In this document: positions 34,523 to 42,973 of the stretch, piece by piece
Numbering within the stretch: position 1 is the stretch's first letter
How the letters are laid out: every line of letters begins with the position of its first letter
Origin: DATEEG01 sp035525055
GTDB taxonomy: Bacteria; Actinomycetota; Acidimicrobiia; Spongiisociales; ZC4RG35
Direction: 5' to 3'
Assembly: GCA_035525055.1 (NCBI GenBank)
Contig: DATLEZ010000022.1
Location: 1 to 51,351, forward strand
DNA: 51,351 nucleotides
Notes under the pieces: generated by a model
The model's input: only the letters and a program-made list of their open reading frames with translations
Told to the model about the DNA's origin: nothing
Database searches by the model: none
Program-made: the position numbers and the translations under genes

Positions 34523-35180
34523 CGACGAACTGAAGATCGCCCGCCTGATCCGGGACTACCTGGAGCAGGCGGGCTTCGTCGTAGCAACCGCGTCCGATGG
34601 CAAGGGCGCGATCGCCTCGGCCCGTCAGATGAAACCGGACTTGATCGTCCTGGACCTGGGCCTCCCGAATCTCGACGGCCTCGACGTCATCAGGGCTCTG
34701 CGGATGGGGTCGAACGTCCCGGTGGTCGTGGTCACGGCCCGGGCCGACGAAGCAGATCGAGTGGTCGGCCTCGAACTCGGTGCGGACGACTACGTCGTCA
34801 AGCCTTTCAGTCCCAAGGAATTGGTGGCCAGGGTCCGGGCGGTGCTTCGTCGAACAGCGGCGGCTCGACTCGGGGCAGAGATCATCCGGACCGGAGACCT
34901 GACCCTCGACATTCCCAGGCGAGAGGTTCGACTCGACGCCAAAGTCATTGTCCTCACCGCCACCGAGTTCGACCTTCTACATGCGCTGGCCCGCCAACCG
35001 GGTCGGGTGTTCACCCGGGGACAGCTCCTCGAAGCAATTCACGGCGTCGCCTTCGAGTCCTACGAGCGGGCGATTGACGCCCACGTCAAGAACATCCGTC
35101 GCAAGCTCGAGCCCGAACCCCAACGACCCCGGTTCCTGCTCACGGTTCACGGAGTCGGTTACAAGTTGGCCGATGCCTGA
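34500..35180 (+). CDS. OmpR-family response regulator
   Basis: The protein has about 226 residues from ATG 34500 (MPTVLVVDDELKIARLIRDY); an ATG at 34491 is also possible. The receiver domain has acidic pair DDE, phospho-acceptor Asp in LIVLDLGLPNLDGLDV (about residue 52), Thr in VVVTARADE and Lys in DYVVKPFSPKE. The winged-helix DNA-binding domain spans about 130-225 with VLTATEFDLLHALARQPGRV and YERAIDAHVKNIRRKLEPEP. It is the partner of the overlapping histidine kinase. Confidence 0.94.
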   Translation: MPTVLVVDDELKIARLIRDYLEQAGFVVATASDGKGAIASARQMKPDLIVLDLGLPNLDGLDVIRALRMGSNVPVVVVTARADEADRVVGLELGADDYVVKPFSPKELVARVRAVLRRTAAARLGAEIIRTGDLTLDIPRREVRLDAKVIVLTATEFDLLHALARQPGRVFTRGQLLEAIHGVAFESYERAIDAHVKNIRRKLEPEPQRPRFLLTVHGVGYKLADA

Positions 35181-36204
35181 CCGGGGTGCCTGGCACGGGC
35201 AACCGCCGTGGTGGCCGGAGGGGAAGGACTGGCCCCGCCGGGCCAGACGGCGGCGCTCCTTGGTCTTCGTCCTGATCGTGGTCGGGGGGTTCGTTGGCTT
35301 CGGTTTCGCACTGGGCTCCAGCTTCCATCGACCCTGGTTTCTCTGGCCTTTGGGAGTAATCGCATTCGTCTTTTTTGCCCGATTCGGCCGGCCCCGCCTC
35401 TTCCCCGTCGGCCGACTCGTGGAAGCCGCGGCCCAACTCTCGAACGGTGACTACTCGGCGCGAGTCCCCGAGGTCGAAAGCGGTCCGATGCGCCAAGTCG
35501 TCAGATCCTTCAACGGGATGGCAGAGCGGCTCGAGAAGTCCTCCGAGCAACGGCGTCGCCTCCTGGCCGACGTCGGCCATGAACTGCGCACTCCGCTCAC
35601 CGTCATTCAGGGCGAACTCGAAGCGATGGCAGATGGAGTGCACCCGTTGTCTTCCGAGCAAATCGAAATGCTCCTCGACGAGACCCGGTTGCTGGCGAGG
35701 CTGATCGACGATCTCAGAATTCTTTCGTTGAGCGAAGCCGGAGAACTGAAGCTGGACATCGAACTGATCGAGGGAGGAACCCTCGTGGCCGATGCAATAG
35801 CGTCGTACCAGGCCCTGGCTGCCCGCTCCAACATCACTCTCACGGCGACAGCCGACACCGGCTCGTTTCTCGCCGATCCACTGAGACTGCACGAGGTCCT
35901 GGCCAACATCATCGCCAATGCGATCCGTCACACTCCGGCTGGCGGAACTGTCACCTTGACTGCGACAAGTTCTCCGACAGGTTGGCTGTTCTCGGTCCGG
36001 GACACCGGGACCGGCATCCCCGCTGAGGATCTCCCCTTAATCTTTGAGCGCTTCGCCAAGGGTGCAGACTCGCACGGAACCGGCCTGGGGCTGTCTATAG
36101 CCCGGGAATTGGTCCAGGCCCATGACGGCGAGATGACAGCCTCGAGCATCGTCGGACAGGGAACAACGATCGAATTCTCGATCCCCCCTGTCCGGGTACC
36201 GTGA
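35173..36204 (+). CDS. Membrane histidine kinase
   Basis: This 343-residue kinase has two close membrane segments (about 29-48 and 55-68) with almost no outside domain, so it may sense the membrane or its small upstream neighbour. A HAMP linker (RLVEAAAQLSNGDYSARVPE) leads to the H-box LADVGHELRTPLTVIQGELE (His about 137), the N-box ANIIANAIRHTPAGG, and the G-boxes DTGTGIP and GTGLGLSIARELV. All catalytic boxes look intact. Start overlaps the regulator's stop by 8 bases; its own stop overlaps the next ATG by one base. Confidence 0.93.
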   Translation: MPDRGAWHGQPPWWPEGKDWPRRARRRRSLVFVLIVVGGFVGFGFALGSSFHRPWFLWPLGVIAFVFFARFGRPRLFPVGRLVEAAAQLSNGDYSARVPEVESGPMRQVVRSFNGMAERLEKSSEQRRRLLADVGHELRTPLTVIQGELEAMADGVHPLSSEQIEMLLDETRLLARLIDDLRILSLSEAGELKLDIELIEGGTLVADAIASYQALAARSNITLTATADTGSFLADPLRLHEVLANIIANAIRHTPAGGTVTLTATSSPTGWLFSVRDTGTGIPAEDLPLIFERFAKGADSHGTGLGLSIARELVQAHDGEMTASSIVGQGTTIEFSIPPVRVP

Positions 36205-36791
36205 TGCTGTTTCTCAAGCGGTTCTGGGAACCGGTCGCCACGGGTGAAGTCACCGTTACTTTCCGACGATGGAAAGGCCAGCAAGTGCTGGCCGGGCGCA
36301 GGTACCGCACGCCCGCGGGGATCATCGAGATCGAGTCGGTATCGACCTGGGCGGAGGAGAACGTCACCGACGCCGATGCCCGGCGGGCGGGTCACGCCGA
36401 CGTCCAAAGCCTTCTAGCCGACCTTCCGGTGCGGCCCGGCCTGCCGCTCTATCGGATTCAATTCCATGTCGTTGAAGATCCCGATCCACGGGCGGAACTG
36501 GCAGCGAGCGCCGACCTCACTCCAGCAGACATCGTCGAAATCTCCCGGAGGCTGCACCGACTCGACCGGGCGTCACCGCACGGGCCGTGGACTATCGCGG
36601 TTCTCGAAATGATCGAGAGTCACCCGGGCAGGAGAGCGCCCGACCTTGCTGCTCACTTTGGGCGGGAAACCCAGCCGTTCAAGACCGACGTCCGCAAGCT
36701 GAAGAACCTCGGTCTCACCCTTAGCCTCAAAGTCGGATATCGGCTCTCTCCCCGCGGCGAGGCGTATCTCTCGACGATCCGGTCGGGTTAG
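36204..36791 (+). CDS. ASCH-domain-like protein with a C-terminal winged helix
   Basis: This 195-residue protein begins MLFLKRFWEPVATGEVTVTF, matching the start of ASCH/PUA-like domains, with RRWKGQQVLAGRRYRTPAGI and LYRIQFHVVEDPDPR closing the first domain near residue 95. The C-terminal half (ADIVEISRRLHRLDRASPHG, then RAPDLAAHFGRETQPFKTDV and LKNLGLTLSLKVGYRLSPRG) reads as a winged helix. ASCH domains bind RNA or nucleosides. Placed one base after the kinase, it is probably cotranslated with the two-component system. Its end overlaps the convergent membrane-protein gene by 65 bases. Confidence 0.65.
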   Translation: MLFLKRFWEPVATGEVTVTFRRWKGQQVLAGRRYRTPAGIIEIESVSTWAEENVTDADARRAGHADVQSLLADLPVRPGLPLYRIQFHVVEDPDPRAELAASADLTPADIVEISRRLHRLDRASPHGPWTIAVLEMIESHPGRRAPDLAAHFGRETQPFKTDVRKLKNLGLTLSLKVGYRLSPRGEAYLSTIRSG

Positions 36792-37923
36792 AGCCCTTTT
36801 TCGTCCAGATCGCGACCGTCGCCGGTTGGACCGTCTTGCTGAGGACATCGAGGAGACCGCTGGTCACGAGATCGAGGTCACCCGATGCCCGCAGTCTGCT
36901 TGCGAACGCCGCCGTTTCCTGTTCGCCATCGAATCGGGCCCGGTTGAAGCGCCGGTCCACCTTTCGCTGGACGAGCCTGCGGAGAGGGCTGAAGACAGCG
37001 ACCGAAGCCATGGTCGAGGCGGCGACGGCCAGCGATCCTGCCTCCGGGAGCAACGCTTGCACGGCGACCACACCCAGGACAAACATCAACGTCAACAGTC
37101 CACCAACGACGGTGTAACTGACGGTCCTCGAAACAAGATGATTGAGGTCGTAGAGCCGGTACTTGGTAATCGCGATCGCAGAGGCAATCGGAATCACAAA
37201 GCCGGCGAACGCTGTCACCGCCACCAGCCAGCCCACAGCCGGATGGTCACGAGAGAAAACAATCGAAAGCCCTAATGCAATCGAGGCCGGGACAAGCATC
37301 AAACCGGCTCCGAACATGATCCATTTGGTCTGCTGACGTTCCGTCGTAGTGGCATGCCACCGGTAGCGAATCGCCTGGGCAAGCAGCATAAGAACTAGTG
37401 GGGCAATTCCTGCGACCAACGCACCTGGACGGCCACCGGCATCGATCGAGTCCGGATCAACCAACAGGCTTCTCAAGTTGAGGCCGACGTCTGGAACTGC
37501 GACAAAAACACCAATGGCAGCGAGGCCTGCCCAACGCGACCACGAAGGTACCCACCTTCCGTTCGGAAACAGGAGCAGCGTGGTGACTGCACCGGCGAGG
37601 CACAAGACCTCGATCGCTTCCGCCCACGGTGCCCATCCCGGCGTCGCCCGAAGTCCCATGGTCACCCCGCCGTTGTACATGTAAAGACCGACCAAGCCCC
37701 ACCCGAAGAACAGCGGAAACGCCTGGCCCTTGGTGCCAAGGTAGAGCCAGACCGAAGCAGCGACCGCCAGCGATGTGGGCAGGATCAGAAGCGTCCAGAT
37801 GAGCAGTTCCTTGCTGATCCCCCGCGACGTGAACATGACGGTGAAGGATGGAATATCAACTAGATCCGGGGTTCGTAGAACCCTCAGGAAGCCGACCGTG
37901 CTGGCTACGACCGCCGCCAGCAT
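36727..37923 (-). CDS. Multi-pass sensor-like membrane protein lacking kinase domains
   Basis: This 398-residue protein has about eight membrane helices, then a cytoplasmic region with AITKYRLYDLNHLVSRTVSY, FSPLRRLVQRKVDRRFNRAR and LVTSGLLDVLSKTVQPATVA. I recognise this as the membrane/GAF-lead part of a family of actinobacterial sensor kinases, here ending before any H-box or ATPase. It ends in an odd hydrophilic tail that lies antisense to the last 65 bases of the ASCH-like gene, which may be an extension past a lost stop. ATG at 37923 is the first in-frame start after a stop. Confidence 0.7.
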   Translation of the reverse strand: MLAAVVASTVGFLRVLRTPDLVDIPSFTVMFTSRGISKELLIWTLLILPTSLAVAASVWLYLGTKGQAFPLFFGWGLVGLYMYNGGVTMGLRATPGWAPWAEAIEVLCLAGAVTTLLLFPNGRWVPSWSRWAGLAAIGVFVAVPDVGLNLRSLLVDPDSIDAGGRPGALVAGIAPLVLMLLAQAIRYRWHATTTERQQTKWIMFGAGLMLVPASIALGLSIVFSRDHPAVGWLVAVTAFAGFVIPIASAIAITKYRLYDLNHLVSRTVSYTVVGGLLTLMFVLGVVAVQALLPEAGSLAVAASTMASVAVFSPLRRLVQRKVDRRFNRARFDGEQETAAFASRLRASGDLDLVTSGLLDVLSKTVQPATVAIWTKKGSNPTGSSRDTPRRGERADIRL

Positions 37924-38007
37924 GACTGGCGGCCACGCCCACCTCAGGACTCGGGTGCTGGTTGAGGTTTCGACTCTTCATCCTGATGCAAGGACATGAC
38001 GCGATCG

Positions 38008-38991
38008 TTACGGAACCTCTCCGAGCTTTCGCAACTCCGGCAAGACTTCGGAGCCGATCATGCTGATTGTGCGGTCGGGGTGCGTCGAAGCGACCTGAAT
38101 CGAAACCACATCGGCTTCCACATCGGTCACCAGCGGCCGGTAGGCCTCGATGAGCCCGGCGGCGTCTTTGACCACGGCGTACTTCGAGAGGATCTCGCCG
38201 CGATCCATCTCGTCGGCCCTCTGGCGGAGGACCATGGGATCTACCTCTTCCAGGCGGCCCGGTGCCCGGAGACCCCGCATCGAGCCAAGAGCGTCCCAGG
38301 CTTCGGCGCCGGACCCGGCTAACACGACCCATCGCGTGGCCATGACCGAACCGCGTGAGTCTCGATTGCCCTGGAAGGGCTTGATGATCTTTGCGAGCGC
38401 TTCCTCGGGTTCCTTCACCGACGCGATCAGACCCTCGGTGTTCTTGCCTGCGAACGTCGCCGACTGCTCACCCCCCGCCGCCATCCAGATCGGCACACCA
38501 TGGGTGGGCGGACTGTATAGCTTCGCTTTGCGGCACTGGTAGTAGGTTCCCTCGAAGTCGAGTTTCTCGCCAGCCAGAAGCCGGTGCATGATCTCGAGGG
38601 CTTCGCGCATACGGCGGATCCGCTCGGCGTAGCCGGGGAACTCATAGCCCAGGGGCCCTTCGTTGATGTTCTCGCCGGTGCCGACACCGAGGACGAACCT
38701 TCCGCCTGAAAGACGATCGACCGTTGCCGCCGCCTGCGCGATCAGGGCGGGGTGATAGTGAAAAAGCGGGCAGGTCACCGAGGTTGCGAACATCAATGAC
38801 TCGGTCCGGGCAGCAGCGGCTCCCAACCAAGTCCACACAAACCCGGCGGCGGAGTTGTCGTCGACCCAGGGATGGAAATGGTCAGAGGCCGTGACCATGT
38901 CGAACCCGGCCTTTTCGGCCAGCACCGCCTGATCGATCAGTACTTCGGGTTGATATGACTCATGTGATGCCAGCCAAGCAAATTTGGGCAT
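38008..38991 (-). CDS. LLM-class oxidoreductase, coenzyme F420-dependent type
   Basis: The protein has 327 residues. The luciferase-like TIM barrel has FDMVTASDHFHPWVDDNSAA near residue 30, ESLMFATSVTCPLFHYHPAL, GGRFVLGVGTGENINEGPLG and PIWMAAGGEQSATFAGKNTE. The DHFHPW and GTGENINE signatures match F420-dependent glucose-6-phosphate dehydrogenase-like proteins (G6PDH_F420 group). The exact substrate is not fixed by sequence. ATG at 38991 or a GTG one codon earlier. An array of CAGACGC heptads separates it from lnt upstream. Confidence 0.85.
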   Translation of the reverse strand: MPKFAWLASHESYQPEVLIDQAVLAEKAGFDMVTASDHFHPWVDDNSAAGFVWTWLGAAAARTESLMFATSVTCPLFHYHPALIAQAAATVDRLSGGRFVLGVGTGENINEGPLGYEFPGYAERIRRMREALEIMHRLLAGEKLDFEGTYYQCRKAKLYSPPTHGVPIWMAAGGEQSATFAGKNTEGLIASVKEPEEALAKIIKPFQGNRDSRGSVMATRWVVLAGSGAEAWDALGSMRGLRAPGRLEEVDPMVLRQRADEMDRGEILSKYAVVKDAAGLIEAYRPLVTDVEADVVSIQVASTHPDRTISMIGSEVLPELRKLGEVP

Positions 38992-39045
38992 CACCCGATC
39001 TTATGTCTTTGGCGACGGTGCGAGGAACTGTGCGTCCGGAGGTCG

Positions 39046-39090
39046 CAGACGCCAGACGCCAGACGCCAGACGCCAGACGCCAGACGCCAG
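39046..39090. repeat. Perfect 7-base tandem array, CAGACGC x 6.4
   Basis: Six exact copies of CAGACGC plus CAG make 45 bases, the cleanest array in the window. It lies between lnt and the LLM oxidoreductase, 55 bases upstream of the latter's start. The unit equals the reverse complement of the CTGGCGT repeat inside dnaX, about 22 kb away. Exact copies suggest recent expansion and length variation between strains. Confidence 0.95.
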
Positions 39091-39110
39091 ATTGCCTCGG
39101 TCGCAAGGAC

Positions 39111-40559
39111 CTAGCTGCTCGCTCGCCAGCGGCGGAGGAGCAACAAACCCAGACTGGCGACGGCCAACCCCTGTACCCACTCGCCCCAAAGGGTGTAGAG
39201 GGTCCGGGTGCCGTCGGAAAGCCTTAATTCGGTGGTGATGACCCTCTCCTCGAGAAACCCGGCCACCTCTCCCACCTCGCCACCAGTGATGAAGGTCGAC
39301 TTGCCCGTCACCGCCGAGTGCACCACCGCCAGGCCAAGTTCGGCGGATCGCATCCGCGTCATGTCGATGAACTGGTCGGAGACCGGCGTGAACTCGTAGC
39401 TGCCCTCATTGGTAGCGACGACCAGCAACTGCGCCCCGGCGTTCGCCTCGTCCCGCCCGTAGCGCCCGAAGGCGGCCTCGAAGGAGATCACCGAGCCGAC
39501 GCGGCCCATGGGCAGACCGAAAACGACCGCCTCGTCGCCTCGGATCATGTCCCGCGGTACCTGATCCAGGGCCGGTATCCAATCGAACAACGGACGCGCC
39601 GGGATGTACTCACCGAAGGGAACCGGGTGCCGCTTCCGATACTCTCCGACGATCTCACCATCGGGACCGAAGACCACGTTGGCGTTGATCCACTCTTCAT
39701 CCGAGATCGGCCGGTCCCCACCGGCCAGAAGATAGGCACCGATTCTCGCCGCTTCGGCTCCGATCGCCTCTGCAACGTCAGGGTTCAATACGGGATCAGC
39801 GTTGAGGCCACCGGTCGAACCTTCGGGCCACACAACGAGATCAACCGAACCCGTGGGAATCGTGCGTGTAAGCGCCAGGTGCATTTCATAGGTGACACGG
39901 CGCTCGTTGAAACAGTGGGTGAGCGGGCACGGTGTCGAGCCTTGAACGATTGCCACCCGGATCGGGGGACCCTCAGGTATGGCCGGCCAGATTGCTCCTC
40001 CGACCGTCATCATGGCGACCACGATCGCTGGCCCGATCGCCTCGACCCGGAGGCGGCGCTGCTCGACCGCCACGACCGCTCCCGCCGCGAGCGCCACCAA
40101 CACCAGGCTCCACCCGCTGACGCCAACCCATTGGGCGGCGCCCCGGGGCCAGGAATAGGGAGCGATCGAATAACCGGCTAGTCCCCACTCGAAGCCGCCG
40201 ACGGGGAATCGCACCCTGATCGCCTCCATCACGGCCCAACCCCCCACCGCTGCGATCCACCAATGCGAGGCAGGCCAGGCCCGGGCTCGGCCCAACAGCC
40301 AGCCGAACAGACCGAAGAAGGCCCCGAACACAATGACCAGAGGCATGACGGCGATCAGTCCAAGTTCGCCTACCCACCAGATCAATCCGGCAAAAAAGGC
40401 CCAGCCGAAAGCCAAACCGCCCACGCCCGGGCGCGGGCTGGCGCGGAATCCCCACAGCAGCAAACCGAGAGCCGGAACCACGAGCACTCCCACTCCGAAG
40501 GGAGGGGAGGCGAGAACCATGAGAGCCGCGGCCGCCAGGGCCACCAGGACAGACCGCAC
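39111..40559 (-). CDS. lnt: Apolipoprotein N-acyltransferase with Ser in place of the nucleophile Cys
   Basis: This 482-residue membrane protein has about eight helices and a nitrilase-fold domain outside the membrane. The catalytic Glu is in DLVVWPEGSTGG and the Lys in GEYRKRHPVPFGEYIPARPL. The third residue, Cys387 in E. coli (context CYE), is Ser here in VGSVISFEAAFG; codon TCC at about 39486-39488 is clear. I recall a Cys-to-Ser change in at least one mycobacterial Lnt homologue, so the protein may be active or modified in role. GTG start at 40559; the gene order with the LLM gene suggests cotranscription. Confidence 0.85.
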   Translation of the reverse strand: MRSVLVALAAAALMVLASPPFGVGVLVVPALGLLLWGFRASPRPGVGGLAFGWAFFAGLIWWVGELGLIAVMPLVIVFGAFFGLFGWLLGRARAWPASHWWIAAVGGWAVMEAIRVRFPVGGFEWGLAGYSIAPYSWPRGAAQWVGVSGWSLVLVALAAGAVVAVEQRRLRVEAIGPAIVVAMMTVGGAIWPAIPEGPPIRVAIVQGSTPCPLTHCFNERRVTYEMHLALTRTIPTGSVDLVVWPEGSTGGLNADPVLNPDVAEAIGAEAARIGAYLLAGGDRPISDEEWINANVVFGPDGEIVGEYRKRHPVPFGEYIPARPLFDWIPALDQVPRDMIRGDEAVVFGLPMGRVGSVISFEAAFGRYGRDEANAGAQLLVVATNEGSYEFTPVSDQFIDMTRMRSAELGLAVVHSAVTGKSTFITGGEVGEVAGFLEERVITTELRLSDGTRTLYTLWGEWVQGLAVASLGLLLLRRWRASS

Positions 40560-40654
40560 ACCCGGAATTGTACGAACACCTCCGAGCCGACACCTCCCAG
40601 ACGGTTTTGGCGCGGAGTTGTGCTCCCCCGGTGTCGATTGTCCGCGCCAGAACC

Positions 40655-40689
40655 CCTACTGCCTGCCGACTACTGCCTACTGCCTACTG
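40655..40689. repeat. 7-base repeat array, CTACTGC class
   Basis: Units CCTACTG, CCTGCCG, ACTACTG, CCTACTG, CCTACTG keep a strict 7-base period and stop 10 bases before the inositol monophosphatase ATG, replacing any clear ribosome binding site. The same unit is found at 44368-44398. Confidence 0.85.
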
Positions 40690-40699
40690 TTCCCCTGGC

Positions 40700-41494
40700 A
40701 TGTACCAAAAAGAAGTGTGGGTCGCACTCAAGGCGGCCCGAGCCGGGGCAGCCGTCGTTCGTCAGGCTTTTGGGACGAACCTTGTCACCCAGTTCAAGAG
40801 CGATGCCAATCCGGTGACGGACATCGATCACGCCGCCGAAGAGCACGTTCTCAATGTGATCCAACACCACTTCCCCGAGGATTCCGTGCTCGCCGAGGAG
40901 AGCGGTGGGGCCGCCTGGGAGTCGGGCCGCGTCTGGCTCGTCGACCCGCTGGATGGAACCGTGAACTTCATCCACGCCGTTCCCCACGTTTCGGTGTCGG
41001 TCGCGCTGTGGTGCGACGGAAGTCCCACAGCTGCAGTCGTCATCGACGTGATGCGCGGTGAAGAACTGACCGCAAGCAAGGGCGGTGGCGTCTTCTCGGG
41101 GAGCAACCCGATAGCGGTTTCGACGCAGCTCGAGCTCTCGCACAGCCTCATTGCCACAGGGTTCGCTTACGACCGCAACGTTCATGGACACGCCTACGCC
41201 GAGAACATGGGTCATGTCCTCACGCGGGCACAAGGGATCCGACGCCTCGGAAGTTCAGCCCTCGACTTCGGATGGGTCGCGGCCGGCAGGTACGAGGGCT
41301 ACTGGGAATTCGGACTGCAGCCTTGGGATGCGGCAGCCGGGATTCTGTTGGTGACTGAAGCCGGGGGCCGGGTCACCAACCATCGCGGTGGTGCGTTCCG
41401 GTTAGGTGATCCCGGAGTAGTCGCCAGCAACGGCTGGATTCACGACGACCTCCTTGCCGCCGTGCAGATCGCACCACCGGACCACATCCAGTGA
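40700..41494 (+). CDS. Inositol monophosphatase-family phosphatase
   Basis: The protein has 264 residues. Metal-binding motifs are NPVTDIDHAAEEHV, VLAEESGG (Glu), WLVDPLDGTVNFIHAVPHVS (Asp pair) and GLQPWDAAAGILLVTEAGG (last Asp). The family removes phosphate from inositol phosphates, histidinol phosphate or 3'-phosphoadenosine compounds; the substrate cannot be named. ATG at 40700 gives the normal N-terminus; the longer frame from 40568 runs through the heptad array. Its stop overlaps the amidohydrolase GTG start. Confidence 0.88.
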   Translation: MYQKEVWVALKAARAGAAVVRQAFGTNLVTQFKSDANPVTDIDHAAEEHVLNVIQHHFPEDSVLAEESGGAAWESGRVWLVDPLDGTVNFIHAVPHVSVSVALWCDGSPTAAVVIDVMRGEELTASKGGGVFSGSNPIAVSTQLELSHSLIATGFAYDRNVHGHAYAENMGHVLTRAQGIRRLGSSALDFGWVAAGRYEGYWEFGLQPWDAAAGILLVTEAGGRVTNHRGGAFRLGDPGVVASNGWIHDDLLAAVQIAPPDHIQ

Positions 41495-42948
41495 CGGTGC
41501 AGCTCGTTCGGGCCCAGGCAGTGCTCGGCCACGACGGAGCCGACGCCCTTCTGATCGATGACGGATTCGTCGCAGCCATCGGCCGGTCGGCGGACCTGGC
41601 GCGAAGTGAGATCGCAACCTTCGATCACGCGACCGGAATCCTTGCCCCGACTTTGCACGATCATCACTTTCACCCGATTGGATATGCGTCGGCCGTCGGT
41701 GGTCTGTCTCTCAAGAACGCCGTCGATTTCGATGACCTGGCCTCGAGGCTGCAAGCAGCGGCCGATCTGCTCGAACCAAACCAGGCTTTGATTGGCAACC
41801 GGCTCGACGAAGAGCGCATGGCCGAGAAGCGCCTGCCCACTCGCCTCGACCTCGACCGTGCGGTCCCCGAGCACCCAGTCCTGCTCTACCGCTACTGCGG
41901 CCACGTTGCGGTCGCCAACACGGCTGCGTTGAAGCTGGCCGGTCTCGAAGGCAACGGGATCCTCAGCGAGGACTCCATCCAACCGGTCTCCAATGCTCTG
42001 GCCGGAGTCCAGCCCATCCTCGAACCCGAAGCGGTACACCGGGCCCTCGCCGGCCTCCCGAGCCTGGGACTCGGGACGATCACAGCCATCGTGTCGGTCG
42101 GCGAGCCACTGTGGTGTGGGGTCTCCGATGAGATCGAGACCTTGCTGTCGGTCGCGGCAGGTCTGCCGATCGACTTCGAGACGCTCGTGATCGCTTCGAC
42201 CCCGAGCGAACTCGAGGTGGCGGCGAAACGGCTGGAGGACGGTCCCCCCAACGTCAGCTTCTTCGGATGGAAGGACTTCGCCGACGGCAGTCTGGGGGGT
42301 CGGACCGCCGCTTTGTACGAACCCTACAGCGACGATCCCGGCAACACCGGGATACTGCGCTTTGACGCTGATAACGCCCGGAAGATGGCTGACACCTGCC
42401 TCGGCCTCGGCGGGACCGTGGCGATCCACGCCATCGGCGACCGGGCCAATGATCAGGTGCTCGACCTAATGGGGTCACTGGTCAGCAACGGTGCCGACCA
42501 AACTCGGCTCCGCATCGAGCACGCTTCCGTGCTGACCCCCGATGCCATCGACCGGATGGCCGCCCTGGGGGTGACCGCCTCGGTGCAACCGGCGTTCCTT
42601 GCTTCGGAGGTGGAGTGGCTCGGCAAGCGATTGGGCCCCAGAGTCGAGCGCACGTACTCAATGAAGGCCCTGTTGGCGGCCGGGGTCCCGATGGTGGGCG
42701 GTTCTGATTGCCCGGTCGAACCACCAAACCCGTGGGTCGGTATCAGCGCCGCCGCCGGTCCCGGGCGGCTGGGTCCCCGAACTGCAATCGACCTCTTCGG
42801 CGCGGCGTTGGCCGCGGGAGACAGGGCCGACTTTCTCGTGATCGATCGCGACCCGATTGCGTCACCTGATATCGGGGCGACGAAGGTGGTCGCCGCCTAT
42901 CGCAGCGGCCAACCGCTCGACTTGATTGACGAGTTGCCGTTTTCGTAG
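41491..42948 (+). CDS. Amidohydrolase-family protein (YtcJ-like)
   Basis: This 485-residue protein is of the metal-dependent amidohydrolase superfamily, YtcJ-like group. The metal-binding HxH is in TLHDHHFHPIG. Later motifs are FFGWKDFADGSLGGRTAALY with the Lys/Asp pair, TVAIHAIGDRANDQVLDLMG (His), RIEHASVLTPD (His) and MVGGSDCPVEPPNPW (Asp). It ends with ADFLVIDRDPIASPD, the standard beta-sandwich close. Substrates in this group are amides, including N-substituted formamides, but are mostly unknown. GTG overlaps the previous stop. An IS element lies 25 bases downstream. Confidence 0.87.
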   Translation: MTVQLVRAQAVLGHDGADALLIDDGFVAAIGRSADLARSEIATFDHATGILAPTLHDHHFHPIGYASAVGGLSLKNAVDFDDLASRLQAAADLLEPNQALIGNRLDEERMAEKRLPTRLDLDRAVPEHPVLLYRYCGHVAVANTAALKLAGLEGNGILSEDSIQPVSNALAGVQPILEPEAVHRALAGLPSLGLGTITAIVSVGEPLWCGVSDEIETLLSVAAGLPIDFETLVIASTPSELEVAAKRLEDGPPNVSFFGWKDFADGSLGGRTAALYEPYSDDPGNTGILRFDADNARKMADTCLGLGGTVAIHAIGDRANDQVLDLMGSLVSNGADQTRLRIEHASVLTPDAIDRMAALGVTASVQPAFLASEVEWLGKRLGPRVERTYSMKALLAAGVPMVGGSDCPVEPPNPWVGISAAAGPGRLGPRTAIDLFGAALAAGDRADFLVIDRDPIASPDIGATKVVAAYRSGQPLDLIDELPFS

Positions 42949-42973
42949 GGCCTGCCTAGTACCTACTGGAGAA

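Noticed and set aside
39040..39095. CRISPR array
   Set aside because: The repeats are 7 bases long with no spacers and no cas genes nearby; they are simple tandem repeats.
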